Assembly: GCF_003347015.1 (NCBI RefSeq)
Contig: NZ_PNFB01000011.1
Span: 1 to 64,000, forward strand
Reading direction: 5' to 3'
Source of the DNA: Brachybacterium sp. YJGR34
GTDB lineage: Bacteria > Actinomycetota > Actinomycetes > Actinomycetales > Dermabacteraceae
DNA length: 64,000 nt
Below, in pieces: positions 8,766-19,467 of this stretch. The notes beneath the pieces were generated by a model. That model made no database searches. It was not told the origin of the DNA and saw only the letters and a program-made list of their open reading frames with translations. Made by a program: the position numbers and the translations under genes. How positions within the stretch are numbered: the first letter of the stretch is position 1; the number at the start of each line of letters is the position of its first letter.

Positions 8766-8846
8766 GTGGGGGTCCGCCGATCCCGGGCCGTGATCCGGCA
8801 GGACACGATGAACGCATTCCGGACGGTCTGAGGAAAGGACGGGGAC

Positions 8847-10192
<1,346 letters not shown>

Positions 10193-10196
<4 letters not shown>

Positions 10197-10522
10197 GCGC
10201 GACCACCGGCGCGGATGACGTCGCGCGGGCCCGTGAGCTGCTGCTCGAGGAACGGCGCAGCATCGACAACATCGACGCGGCCCTGGTGCACCTGCTCGCC
10301 GAGAGGTTCTCCCACACCCAGCGCGTGGGGGTCCTGAAGGCGGAGCACGGCCTGCCGCCCGCCGATCCGGCGCGCGAGCAGGAGCAGATCGGGCGCCTGC
10401 GCGAGCTCGCGGACCGGGCCGGTCTGGACCCGACCTTCGCCGAGGCCTTCATGCGCTTCATCGTCACCGAGGTGATCCGCCACCACGAGCGCATCCGCGG
10501 TGCGGGGGCCGACGAGGCGTAG
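10193..10522 (+). CDS. AroQ-type chorismate mutase
   Basis: A small all-helical enzyme of 109 residues converting chorismate to prephenate for Phe/Tyr synthesis. Family features visible are [20 protein letters not shown] in helix 1, [19 protein letters not shown] with the substrate-binding Lys and Arg, and a C-terminal helix with [10 protein letters not shown]. Its ATG overlaps the clpX stop (ATGA). A monofunctional mutase next to clpX recurs in actinobacteria. Confidence 0.9.
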
Positions 10523-10575
10523 CGCCGTCGGTGACGACCTGCCCCGGGCGGGTTGGGGCGCGGCTCGATGCCCCG

Positions 10576-10623
10576 CGATGGGGAGTGCTCCCCATCGACG
10601 TGGACCGCCCCGCGCCGTAGGTT
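10576..10623 (+). promoter_or_regulatory. WXG-box promoter A: palindrome plus -10
   Basis: A perfect inverted repeat (CGATGGGGAG at 10576-10585, spacer TG, complement at 10588-10597) is followed after exactly 20 bp by TAGGTT (10618-10623). The same arrangement precedes the other two WXG genes of this window. The palindrome centre is about 43 bp upstream of the predicted transcript start, the class II activator position. Confidence 0.65.
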
Positions 10624-10657
10624 CGTCCCCGAGAACAGGACGACGGGGGAGAGCACG

Positions 10658-11431
10658 ATGAGCGGATTCTGGGGCGCCGACACCGAGGGGGTGCGCCGGG
10701 AGTCCTCGGCCTGCGGTGCGGCGGCGGGGGAGATCGAGGCCCTGCTCGCCGCCTGTGCGACGGTGGTCGCGGGCGTGGACTGGGTGGGTCCCGACGCCGA
10801 GGCCTTCCGCGAGCGATGGGGCGGGGGCGTGCGTCCTCGCATCGAGCGCGCCATCGCCGAGCTGCACACCCGCGCCGACGAGCTCGAGCGCCACGCCGAG
10901 GAGCAGGACGAGGTCTCCGCCGGCGGAGAGGCAGGAGGCCTCGGCCAGGGCCTCCGCTCCCTGCCTGGGCTCCCGGGTGTCCCGTCGCTGCCGAGCCTCC
11001 CGGGCATCCCCTCGCTGCCGGGGCTCCCCGGGCTCCCCGGCCTGCCCAGCATCCCGAGCCTGCCCGCGCTGCCGGGCCTGCCCGACGGCCCGCTGCTCCC
11101 GGCGCCGAGCTTCCCGGAGCCGCCCGCCATCCCGAGCCTGCCCGAGATCCTCGGGCCCCTCCGGCCCACGTTCCCGGACCACCCGCTCATCAGCTGCTTC
11201 CCGCCGCTCCGGACGCTGCCGGCATACTTCCCGCCCTCCATCGGTGACAGCTGGCCGCTGCCGGATCCGGTCCCGATGCCGGTGCCCGAGGTGTCGCCGC
11301 TGCCGGAGCTGGCCCCGATGCCCCTGCCGGAGCCCTGGCCGCTGCCGCAGCCGCTCCCGGCACCTCTGCCGCTGCCGGAGAGCTTCCCCTTCCCGCAGCC
11401 GATGCCTCGCCCGGGCGTCATCGCCCTCTGA
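10658..11431 (+). CDS. WXG100-like protein with long Pro-Leu-rich tail (WXG-A)
   Basis: 257 residues; not a member of a characterised family that I can name. Residues 1-95 form a predicted helical hairpin of WXG100 (ESAT-6) type with Trp42-Val-Gly44, then PDAEAFRERW and a closing EEQDEVSAGGE. Residues 105-257 are almost entirely LPxLPGLP-like and PxPxPLP-like repeats, probably an extended polyproline-type stalk. The N-terminal domain is shared with the genes at 21375 and 41330. ATG chosen from GGGGGAGAG upstream and the conserved MSGF start. Probably exported by a type VII (ESX-like) system, but no secretion machinery is in the window, so that is inference. Confidence 0.7.
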   Translation: MSGFWGADTEGVRRESSACGAAAGEIEALLAACATVVAGVDWVGPDAEAFRERWGGGVRPRIERAIAELHTRADELERHAEEQDEVSAGGEAGGLGQGLRSLPGLPGVPSLPSLPGIPSLPGLPGLPGLPSIPSLPALPGLPDGPLLPAPSFPEPPAIPSLPEILGPLRPTFPDHPLISCFPPLRTLPAYFPPSIGDSWPLPDPVPMPVPEVSPLPELAPMPLPEPWPLPQPLPAPLPLPESFPFPQPMPRPGVIAL

Positions 11432-11494
11432 GCGCACGTCGTGCGGAGCGCGCGCGGGATGCGCGTTCTCCCCTCCGCGGCCGGTGGGCGCTGA

Positions 11495-11500
11495 TAGCAT
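11495..11500 (+). promoter_or_regulatory. Leaderless -10 element of fdhA
   Basis: TAGCAT ends 7 nt before the ATG, with no Shine-Dalgarno sequence between, so the transcript probably begins at the start codon. Confidence 0.5.
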
Positions 11501-11507
11501 CGCCGCC

Positions 11508-14500
11508 ATGGCTCGCAGAACGTTCCTGGACTGGCCGGTGATCCGGCAGCTCCGCGGGGCGGACCCGACGGGCCGCGGCACCGCGGTCACGTCGGAGAGG
11601 ACACGGCGGACCGCGCCGCGCACCGCCGCCGCCGACGGAGTGACGGACAGCGTCTGCCCGTACTGCGCCGTCGGCTGCGCCCAGCGCGTGGCCCACCAGG
11701 ACGGTCGCGTGATCCAGATCGAGGGCAGCCCGGACTCCCCGATCTCCCGCGGACGCCTGTGTCCCAAGGGCGCGGCGAGCGAGCAGCTGGTGAGCTTCTC
11801 CCGGCGCGAGACCACGGTGCGGTACCGCCGAGCCCACGGGACGGAGTGGGAGGACCTCGACCTCGACACCGCGATGGACATGATCGCCGATCGCTTCATC
11901 GCCGCGCGGCGCCGTTCCTGGCAGGACGAGGACGAGCACGGGCGCCCCCTCAAGCGCACGATGGGCATCGCGAGCCTCGGCGGCGCGACCATCGACAACG
12001 AGGAGAACTATCTGATCAAGAAGTTCTTCACCGCCGCGGGCGCCATCCAGATCGAGAACCAGGCCCGCATATGACACTCCGCCACGGTTCCCGGTCTGGG
12101 AGCCTCGTTCGGACGCGGCGGCGCCACGCAGCCGGTGCAGGACTTCGCCAACGCTGATCTCATCGTCATCGAGGGATCCAACATGGCCGAGGCGCATCCC
12201 GTCGCCTTCCAGTGGGTCATCGAGGCGAAGAAGCGCGGGGCGCGCGTGCTCCACATCGACCCGCGCTTCACGCGCACCTCCGCCAATGCTGATCGGCACA
12301 TCCCGATCCGCGCCGGCACGGACATCGTGCTGCTGGGCGGCGTGATCCGCCACCTGCTCGAGAACGAGCTGTACTTCGCCGAGTACGTGCGCGCCTACAC
12401 CAACGCCTCGACGCTGATCTCCGAGGAGTACGGCGATCCGGAGGACCTGGACGGCCTGTTCTCGGGCTACGACCCCGCCACGTCCACCTACGACACCGCG
12501 CACTGGGCCTACGCCGGGGACACGGAGCAGGTGGCCCGGGGCCTGCCCGAGCGGGACGAGACCCTGCAGCATCCCCGCTGCGTGCTCCAGATCCTGAGGC
12601 GCCACTACGCCCGGTACACCCCGGAGATGGTCCAGAACACCTGCGGCATCTCCCCGGAGGACTTCGAGCACCTGGCCACCGCCCTGGTGGAGAACTCGGG
12701 CCGGGAACGGACCGCGGTCTTCGCCTACGCGCTGGGCTGGACCCAGCACCAGGGCGGCGCGCAGATGATCCGCACGGCGGCCGTGCTGCAGCTGCTGCTG
12801 GGGAACATGGGCCGGCCCGGCGGCGGCGTGATGGCGCTGCGGGGACACGCCACCATCCAGGGCTCCACCGACATCCCGACCCTCTTCCACATCCTCCCCG
12901 GCTACCTGCCGATGCCGACGGTCGGCGAGGACGACTTCGCCGCGTACACCCGGAAGATCGGCATGAAGGAGCAGAAGGGCTTCTGGGCGGATGCCGACGT
13001 CTACGCGATCAACCTGCTCAAGGCCTGGTGGGGCGAGCACGCGACGGCCGAGAACGACTGGGGCTACCACCACCTGCCCAAGCTGACCGGGGCCCACGGC
13101 ACCTATCAGACAGTCATGCGGATGCTCGAGGACGGTGTCGACGGGTACTTCCTGTTCGGCCAGAACCCGGCGGTCGGCTCGGCCAACGGGCGCCTGCAGC
13201 GCCTGGGGATGGCGCACCTGCGCTGGATGGTGGTGCGCGACTTCTCCCTCATCGAGTCCGCGACCTTCTGGAAGGACAGCCCGGAGATCGAGTCCGGCGA
13301 GCTGCGCACCGAGGACATCGGCACCGAGGTGTTCTTCCTGCCCGCGGCGAACCACACCGAGAAGGCCGGCTCCTTCACCCAGACCCAGCGTCTGGTGCAG
13401 TGGCGGGACCAGGCCGTCCGGCCACCGGGCGAGGCGAGGAGCGATCTCGAGTTCATGGTCGACCTGGGCACCCGCATCCGCGAGAAGCTCCGCGACTCCA
13501 CCGACCCGCGAGACCGCGCGATCCTGGACCTGACCTGGGACTACCCCCGGGACGCCCACGGGGAGCCGGACGCGGAGGCCGTGCTCGCAGAGATCAACGG
13601 CCGCCATCTGACCGGGGAGCGCGCCGGCGAGCCGCTCGCGAGCTTCGGCGAGATGGCGGACGACGGGTCGACCATGGGCGGCTGCTGGATCTACGCCGGG
13701 GTCTTCGCGGACGGCGTGAACCAGGCCCGTCGGCGCACCCCCGGCGCCGAGCAGGAGGAGATCGCCCCCGCCTGGGGCTGGGCCTGGCCCGCGAACCGCC
13801 GGGTGCTGTACAACCGGGCGTCGGCCGATCCGGCGGGCAGGCCGTGGAGCGAGCGGAAGAAGCTCGTGTGGTGGGACGAGGAGGCCGGGTGCTGGACCGG
13901 CCACGACGTCCCCGACTTCCCGCTCACCAAGCGTCCCGACGATCCGGGCGATCCCGCGCAGGGCGGCGCCGCGGCGCTGGCCGGCACCGACGCCTTCACC
14001 ATGCAGGCCGATGGTCGCGGCTGGCTGTTCGCGCCCACCGGCCTGGTCGACGGCCCGCTGCCGACCCACTACGAGTCCCCGGAGTCGACCGTCCCCAACC
14101 CGCTGTACACCCAGCAGTCCAATCCCACGCGCGTCACCTTCCGCAGCGAGGACAACCTCAGCTCCCCGGGGGCCTCGGCACCCGGCGGTGCGGTCTACCC
14201 CTACATCTTCACCACCTACCGGATCACGGAGCATCACACCGCCGGCGGCATGAGCCGCTCCCTGCCCTACCTCGCGGAGCTCCAGCCGGAGATGTACTGC
14301 GAGGTCTCCCCGCAGCTCGCCGAGGAGGTGGGCCTGGAGCCCTACGGCTGGGCGACGCTCATCTCCGCCCGCAGCGCCATCGAGGCGAAGGTGCTGGTCA
14401 CCGAGAGGATGACGCCGCTGACGATCGGGGAGCGCACCATCCACCAGATCGGGCTGCCCTTCCACTGGGGCCGTGGGGGAACGGCGATGATCCAGGGGGA

Positions 14501-14804
14501 CGGCGCGAACGACCTGATCGGCATGAACCTCGATGCGAACACGCAGATCCAGAACAGCAAGATCAACTCCTGCACGATCATCCCGGGGCGCCGTCCGCAG
14601 GGCGCGGAGCGCGGGGAGCTGGTCCGGGAGTACCGTCGACGCGCCGGGCTGGTCGATCTGGAGCACCTGGAGGTCGACGGCGCCGCGGGCGCTCCCGGCG
14701 CCGGCCCGGACCAGACCGGCGCCGTGCACACCGTGCGCGGCCCCGAGGAGGCCGCCGCCGTGCCCACCGAGGAGTCCACGACGAAGGAGATGAGGAACCG
14801 ATGA
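11508..14804 (+). CDS. fdhA: Selenocysteine-containing formate dehydrogenase catalytic subunit
   Basis: Molybdopterin (bis-MGD) oxidoreductase oxidising formate to CO2; 1098 residues when the in-frame TGA at 12072-12074 is read as Sec189. Protein homology continues straight through it: NQARI-Sec-HSATVPGLG matches the active-site segment of E. coli FdnG/FdhF-type enzymes. The N-terminal [4Fe-4S] ligands are Cys50, Cys53, Cys57 and Cys85. Later motifs include GSNMAEAHPV, GNMGRPGGGV and a C-terminal molybdopterin dinucleotide-binding domain (ITEHHTAGGMSR onward). MARRTFLDWP resembles a twin-Arg motif, but no hydrophobic core follows, so export by Tat is doubtful. Overlaps fdhB by 4 bp. A caller stopping at TGA would split it into two genes (11508-12074 and about 12135-14804). 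Confidence 0.95.
12072..12104 (+). promoter_or_regulatory. UGA Sec codon and bacterial SECIS hairpin
   Basis: TGA at 12072-12074 is followed after 11 nt by the stem-loop GGTTCCC-GGTCT-GGGAGCC (12086-12104; 7 bp with one T-G pair). The 11-nt spacing and the GGTCT apical loop match the E. coli fdhF SECIS recalled from the literature. The hairpin is read by SelB, encoded 7 kb downstream. Confidence 0.9.
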
Positions 14805-15802
14805 GCCTGCTCGCCGGACCCGACGGCCCCGCCGCGAGCTCCGGATGGAGCGCGGAGGGCCCGCGCAAGGGCTTCTTCACCGACACCTCGATCTGCATCG
14901 GCTGCAAGGCCTGCGAGGTGGCGTGCAAGGAGTGGAACCACAACCCGGTCGACGGGCCGATGGAGATCCTCGGCTCCAGCTACGACAACACCGGCGAGCT
15001 CGGCGCGAACACCTGGCGCCACGTCGCCTTCGTCGAGCAGGGCCGGGAGCGCATCGAGGAGGCCCGGGAGTCGGGCCGGCGCCTGGTGAGCCTGGGCATG
15101 CCGGGGATCGGCCCGAAGCCCTCGGGCCCGCGCGGCGCCGTGCCCGCGGGAGACCTCTCGAGCACGGACCGCACCCCGCCGGACACCCCCGAGTTCCGCT
15201 GGCTGATGTCCTCCGACGTCTGCAAGCACTGCACCAACGCCGGCTGCCTGGACGTCTGCCCGACCGGGGCGATCTTCCGCTCCGAGTTCGGCTCCGTGGT
15301 GGTCCAGGAGGACGTCTGCAACGGCTGCGGCACCTGCGTGAGCGCCTGCCCCTTCGGCGTCATCCAGCGTCGCGACGACGGCACCGTCTCACCGCATGAC
15401 GAGCGGGAGGCGCCCGACGAGCGCCGCGGCACGGCGAGCAAGTGCACGCTGTGCTACGACCGCCTGGTCGACGGCGAGCAGCCCGCCTGCTCCGCGACCT
15501 GCCCCACCCAGTCGATCACCTTCGGCGAGACCGAGGAGCTCGTCGAGGACGCCCGGGAGCGCGTCGCGGACCTCCACCGGCGCGGGATGACCGAGGCCAG
15601 GCTGTACGGCGCGAACCCGCGCGACGGCGTGGGCGGCACCGGATCGGTGTTCCTGCTGCTGGACGAGCCGGAGGTCTACGGTCTGCCCCCGGACCCGCAG
15701 GTCCCCACGAAAGCCCTGCCGCAGCTCTACCTGCGCACCGGTCTCGCCGCCGCCGGGATGGCGGCGGTGGCCGCGCTCTCCTTCCTGGGAGCGCGCCGAT
15801 GA
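14801..15802 (+). CDS. fdhB: Formate dehydrogenase iron-sulfur subunit
   Basis: Electron-transfer subunit of 333 residues passing electrons from FdhA to the membrane partner. Four ferredoxin-type cysteine clusters are visible: CIGCKACEVAC, CKHCTNAGCLDVC, CNGCGTCVSAC, and CTLCYD with CSATC. These suit four [4Fe-4S] centres as in FdnH/FdoH. A hydrophobic helix near the C-terminus (LAAAGMAAVAALSFLG) corresponds to the FdnH membrane anchor. Both ends overlap neighbours by ATGA (fdhA before, fdhC after), so the three genes form a coupled operon. Confidence 0.95.
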   Translation: MSLLAGPDGPAASSGWSAEGPRKGFFTDTSICIGCKACEVACKEWNHNPVDGPMEILGSSYDNTGELGANTWRHVAFVEQGRERIEEARESGRRLVSLGMPGIGPKPSGPRGAVPAGDLSSTDRTPPDTPEFRWLMSSDVCKHCTNAGCLDVCPTGAIFRSEFGSVVVQEDVCNGCGTCVSACPFGVIQRRDDGTVSPHDEREAPDERRGTASKCTLCYDRLVDGEQPACSATCPTQSITFGETEELVEDARERVADLHRRGMTEARLYGANPRDGVGGTGSVFLLLDEPEVYGLPPDPQVPTKALPQLYLRTGLAAAGMAAVAALSFLGARR

Positions 15803-16911
15803 GCCTGTCGGCCTTCGACGCCGCCCGCCCGCCGGAGGGGCCCCGGCGACGGGGCGGCCGCCGGCGGGGCCGCCGGACCCTGGGCGAGGTCGGCATGGGG
15901 GACGGCTCGCGCGAGGGGGCCGTCGTCGAGGACGTCGAGATCGCCCCCGGCGACGACCACGGCTCCTACTATGGCCGGCCCGTCGTCAAGGCGCCGCCGT
16001 GGGAGGAGCCGATCGCGATCTACCTGTTCCTGGGCGGCCTCGCGGGCGGGTCCGGGCTGCTGGCCTTCGGCGCCCGGTGCACCGGCCGCGAGGTCCTGCG
16101 CCGCAGCAGCCGCCTCACCGCGCTCGGCGCCGCCGGACTGGGCACCATCGCGCTGATCGAGGATCTGGGCCGGCCCGAGCGCTTCGCGAACATGATGCGG
16201 GTGGTGAAGGTCAGCTCCCCGATGAGCCTGGGCACCTACGTCCTGGCCTCGTTCTCCACCGTCTCCGGCGTGCTGGCCGTGCTCGAGGTCGACGAGATGA
16301 CCGGGCGCAGGATCCCGCTCGGGCCGCTGCGGGCGCTGCTGCGGCTGCTCGAGGGCCCCTCGGCGCTGGTCCAGGTGGTCACCGCCCCGCTGCTCGCCTC
16401 CTACACCGGCGCCCTGCTGGGCAACACCGTGGTGCCGACCTGGGAGGCCGGCCGCGCCCATCTGCCCGCCCTGTTCGCCTCCTCGGCGAGCCTGGCGTCC
16501 GGGGGTGCGGCGATGCTGACCAGCCCGGTGGCCGAGGCCGGGCCCGCCCGGGCGCTCGCGGTCGCCGGGGTGGCCGGGGAGGTGGCGAGCATGCACCGGA
16601 TGAAGCACGCGATGCACCCGCTCGAGGCCGAGCCGCTGGAGATCGGCCGGGCGGGCACCCTGCTGCGATGGTCGGAACGGCTGGCGATCGCCGGCGGCGT
16701 CGGCGCTCTCCTCGGCGGCCGGAACCGGGTGATCGCCGCCGCGAGCGGGGCGGCGCTGCTCGCCTCCTCCGCCCTCACCCGCTTCGGGGTGCTCTACGCG
16801 GGGCTGGAGTCCGTGAAGGACCCGCGTCGCGTCGTCGTGCCGCAGAAGGCCCGGCTGGCCGCACGACGGGCCGCCGGCACCACCGACGACGCGATCACCA
16901 CCGCCGACTGA
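15799..16911 (+). CDS. fdhC: NrfD/PsrC-like membrane subunit of formate dehydrogenase
   Basis: 370 residues. A charged cytoplasmic N-terminus of about 70 residues precedes roughly eight hydrophobic segments; EEPIAIYLFLGGLAGGSGLLAFG is the first. The NrfD-type motif DLGRPERFANMMRVVKVSSPMSLGTY is typical of quinone-reactive polysulfide-reductase-like subunits. No cytochrome b FdnI-type subunit is present, so electrons probably go to menaquinone through this haem-free subunit. Convergent with selD, whose end lies 12 bp away. The symbol is by position in the operon only. Confidence 0.88.
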   Translation: MSLSAFDAARPPEGPRRRGGRRRGRRTLGEVGMGDGSREGAVVEDVEIAPGDDHGSYYGRPVVKAPPWEEPIAIYLFLGGLAGGSGLLAFGARCTGREVLRRSSRLTALGAAGLGTIALIEDLGRPERFANMMRVVKVSSPMSLGTYVLASFSTVSGVLAVLEVDEMTGRRIPLGPLRALLRLLEGPSALVQVVTAPLLASYTGALLGNTVVPTWEAGRAHLPALFASSASLASGGAAMLTSPVAEAGPARALAVAGVAGEVASMHRMKHAMHPLEAEPLEIGRAGTLLRWSERLAIAGGVGALLGGRNRVIAAASGAALLASSALTRFGVLYAGLESVKDPRRVVVPQKARLAARRAAGTTDDAITTAD

Positions 16912-16923
16912 CGGCTCCGCGCG

Positions 16924-17925
16924 TCAGCGCACCGCGATGCCCGCACCCTCCACGATCTCACCGATCACGGGATGGCCGGGCACCTCGCCGACCACGAGCA
17001 GACCTCCCGAGGTCTGGGCATCGGCCAGGAACAGGAGGTCCTCCTCGGTGATGGTGCCCGCGGCACGCACCTGGTCCCGGACCCAGTCGAGGTTGCGCCG
17101 GGTGCCGCCGGAGACGTACCCGGCCCGCAGCGCGTCGAGAGCGCCGTCGACCGCCGGCACCGCGGCCCGGTCGAGCACCGCCCCCACCCCGGAGGCGCGC
17201 ACCATCTTGTGCAGGTGCCCCAGCAGGCCGAAGCCGGTCACATCGGTCGCCGCCCGGGCACCGGCCGCCAGCGCCGCCCGGGCGGCCTCCCGATTCAGGG
17301 CGGTCATGGTCTCCACCGCCGCCGCGGAGACCTCCCCGGTGGCCTTCAGCCGATTGTTCAGGAACCCGACCCCGATCGGCTTGGTGAGGGTGAGCGGGAG
17401 GCCGGGCCGCGCCGCGTCGTTGCGCAGCAGGGCGTCCGGATCCGCGGTGCCGGTGACGGCCATGCCGTACTTCGGCTCGGGATCGTCCACGGAGTGCCCG
17501 CCCAGGACGGGGACCCCGGCCTCCTCCGCGACCGCGAGCCCGCCGGCGAGCACCTCGCGCAGGAGGTCGTAGGGAAGGGTCTCGCGCGGCCATCCCACGA
17601 GGTTGATGGCCACCACCGGCTCGCCGCCCATCGCGTAGATGTCCGAGAGCGCGTTCGCGGCGGCGATCCGCCCCCAGTCGAAGGGATCGTCGACCACGGG
17701 GGTGAAGAAATCGGCGGTCGAGAGCACGGCGGTGTCCCAGCCGATGCGCACCGCGGCGGCGTCGTCGCCGTCCTCCAGGCCCACCAGCACCCGGCCGTCC
17801 TGCTGGCCGGAGAGCGAGGCGACCACCTCCTCGAGCTCGCCCGGCGGGATCTTGCACGCGCATCCGCCGCCGTGCGCCATCGTCGTGAGCCGGGGGTGGG
17901 GACCAGGGGCTGCGTCGGCCGTCAT
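16924..17925 (-). CDS. selD: Selenide, water dikinase (selenophosphate synthetase)
   Basis: Makes monoselenophosphate, the selenium donor for Sec-tRNA; 333 residues. The N-terminal glycine-rich loop HGGGCACKI carries the catalytic Cys (Cys22, with Lys25), so this SelD is itself not a selenoprotein. ATP-binding motifs include GWDTAVLSTADFFTPVVDDPF, ALSDIYAMGGEP and GGHSVDDPEPKYG. I chose ATG 17925: the longer reading frame would run back into tRNA-Sec. A TAGACT -10 ends 7 nt before this ATG. Divergent from selC-selA-selB. Confidence 0.97.
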   Translation of the reverse strand: MTADAAPGPHPRLTTMAHGGGCACKIPPGELEEVVASLSGQQDGRVLVGLEDGDDAAAVRIGWDTAVLSTADFFTPVVDDPFDWGRIAAANALSDIYAMGGEPVVAINLVGWPRETLPYDLLREVLAGGLAVAEEAGVPVLGGHSVDDPEPKYGMAVTGTADPDALLRNDAARPGLPLTLTKPIGVGFLNNRLKATGEVSAAAVETMTALNREAARAALAAGARAATDVTGFGLLGHLHKMVRASGVGAVLDRAAVPAVDGALDALRAGYVSGGTRRNLDWVRDQVRAAGTITEEDLLFLADAQTSGGLLVVGEVPGHPVIGEIVEGAGIAVR

Positions 17926-17932
17926 GGTGCCG

Positions 17933-17938
17933 AGTCTA
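17933..17938 (-). promoter_or_regulatory. Leaderless -10 element of selD
   Basis: TAGACT on the minus strand, 7 nt before the ATG and without a Shine-Dalgarno sequence. Confidence 0.5.
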
Positions 17939-18022
17939 CGGACCTCCCGCGCCGCGGTGCGCGCGAGCGGTGTCGCCGCGTTCGCCAGCTCGCAGCGGCG
18001 CGCGGTAGCCTCGGGCGAGCGA

Positions 18023-18117
18023 GGAGGCGTCCGTGTCCTGGTGGGCACCCCGGTCTTCAAAACCGGTGAGGGCGAGCATCTCGCCCTGGCGGGTTCGATT
18101 CCCGTCCGCCTCCGCCA
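18023..18117 (+). tRNA. selC: tRNA-Sec (anticodon UCA)
   Basis: 95 nt including an encoded CCA. The acceptor GGAGGCG pairs with CGCCTCC, giving a 13-bp acceptor plus T helix. The D stem is extended to 6 bp (GTGTCC/GGGCAC). The anticodon loop CTTCAAA on a CCGGT/ACCGG stem shows UCA. The long variable arm has an 8-bp stem (AGGGCGAG/CTCGCCCT). T loop TTCGATT and discriminator G. These are the diagnostic features of bacterial tRNA-Sec. It lies 24 bp upstream of selA. Confidence 0.97.
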
Positions 18118-18141
18118 TCATCGGCCGTGAAGGAGGGGACC

Positions 18142-19467
18142 GTGCGCGAGGACCGGCAGGACGTCCGCGAGGTCGACGATCCACGACGCCGCATCCCGCG
18201 CACGGACCACCTGCTCGCCCTCCCCGCGGTGGCGCGGGCCCGGGCGGCGCTGGGGGAGCACGTGGTCCGCGGCGTGGTCCGCGCCGCCCAGGACCGGGCG
18301 CGCTCCGGCGCCATCGCGCCGGAGGGCGTCGCCGACGAGGTGCTGCGCGCCCTCGGGGACCGGCCGGCGGCCTCCCTGCGACCGGTGCTGAACGCGACCG
18401 GCGTGCTCGTCCACACCAACCTCGGCCGCGCCCCGCTCTCCGAGCCGGCGCGGCAGGCGCTGCTCGAGGCGGCCGGCTACACCGACGTCGAGTTCGATCT
18501 CGACACCGGATCCCGGTCCCGCCGCGGCGCCGGGGTGCGCTCCGCGCTCCTCGAGGCGTGCCCGGACGCGGAGGACGCCCTCGTCGTCAACAACGGGGCC
18601 GCCGCGCTGTCGCTGGCCACCACCGCCCTCGGCCCCGGCGAGGTGATCGTCAGCCGCGGGGAGCTGATCGAGATCGGCGCCGGGTTCCGCCTGCCCGACC
18701 TCATCACCGCCACCGGGCCGAGCCTGCGCGAGGTCGGCACCACCAACCGCACCCACCTCGCCGACTACGCCGAGGCGATCACCCCCGCCACCGCATGCGC
18801 GCTGCGCATCCACACCAGCAACTACCGCATCAGCGGGTTCACCAGCACCGTCCCGATCGCCGAGCTCGCCCCGCTCTGCCGGCGCACGGGCGTCCCCCTG
18901 GTCGCCGACCTCGGCAGCGGGCTGCTGGCCCCGGAGCCGCTCCTGCCCGAGGAGCCCGACGTCTCCTCCGCCCTCCGCGACGGCGCCGACCTGGTGATCA
19001 TCAGCGGCGACAAGCTGCTGGGCGGCCCGCAGGCAGGGATCCTGCTGGGCCGGGCCGAGGTCGTCGCCCGTCTCGCCCGCCATCCCCTGGCCCGCGCCGT
19101 CCGCGCGGACAAGCTCGCACTCGCCGCGCTCGAGGCGACGCTCACCGGCCCGGTCCCGCCGGTGCTCGCGGCGCTGCGTCGCGACCCCGAGGAGCTCCGC
19201 GAGCGCACCGCGCGCCTCGCCGAGCGCCTCGATGCCCGGCTGGTCCCGCACGAGGGCCGGGTCGGCGGCGGGGGAGGGGCCGAGGTGCCGCTGCCCGGCT
19301 GGGCCGTCGCCCTCGAGCCCGCGCTCGCCGCGCCGCTGCGCCGCGGGGACCCCGCGGTCGTGACGACCGTGCACGAGGGGGAGTGCCTGTTGGATCTGCG
19401 GTGCGTCCCGGAGACCGAGGACGAGCGCCTGGCCGAGGCGGTCCGCGCAGCCCGCACCGCGCGATGA
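18142..19467 (+). CDS. selA: L-seryl-tRNA(Sec) selenium transferase
   Basis: PLP enzyme converting Ser-tRNA-Sec to Sec-tRNA-Sec using selenophosphate; 441 residues. The conserved RPVLNATGVLVHTNLGRAPL segment, SNYRISGF and the PLP Lys291 in ISGDKLLGGPQAG are visible. GTG 18142 is preferred because AAGGAGG lies 5 nt upstream; GTG 18127 is also in frame. Immediately follows tRNA-Sec and overlaps selB by 4 bp (ATGA). Confidence 0.97.
   Translation: MREDRQDVREVDDPRRRIPRTDHLLALPAVARARAALGEHVVRGVVRAAQDRARSGAIAPEGVADEVLRALGDRPAASLRPVLNATGVLVHTNLGRAPLSEPARQALLEAAGYTDVEFDLDTGSRSRRGAGVRSALLEACPDAEDALVVNNGAAALSLATTALGPGEVIVSRGELIEIGAGFRLPDLITATGPSLREVGTTNRTHLADYAEAITPATACALRIHTSNYRISGFTSTVPIAELAPLCRRTGVPLVADLGSGLLAPEPLLPEEPDVSSALRDGADLVIISGDKLLGGPQAGILLGRAEVVARLARHPLARAVRADKLALAALEATLTGPVPPVLAALRRDPEELRERTARLAERLDARLVPHEGRVGGGGGAEVPLPGWAVALEPALAAPLRRGDPAVVTTVHEGECLLDLRCVPETEDERLAEAVRAARTAR

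Noticed and set aside
12072-12134. fdhA as a pseudogene with nonsense mutation
   Set aside because: Homology is uninterrupted across the TGA, a SECIS hairpin follows at the right distance, and the complete Sec machinery is encoded nearby.
11418-14729. 1103-codon open frame on the minus strand opposite fdhA
   Set aside because: It is a shadow of a high-GC gene: the plus strand encodes a complete molybdopterin oxidoreductase. The minus translation is low-complexity Arg/Gly/Val/Leu without domains.
16924-17925. SelD as a selenoprotein
   Set aside because: The catalytic position is a cysteine codon (HGGGCACK), and no in-frame TGA is present.
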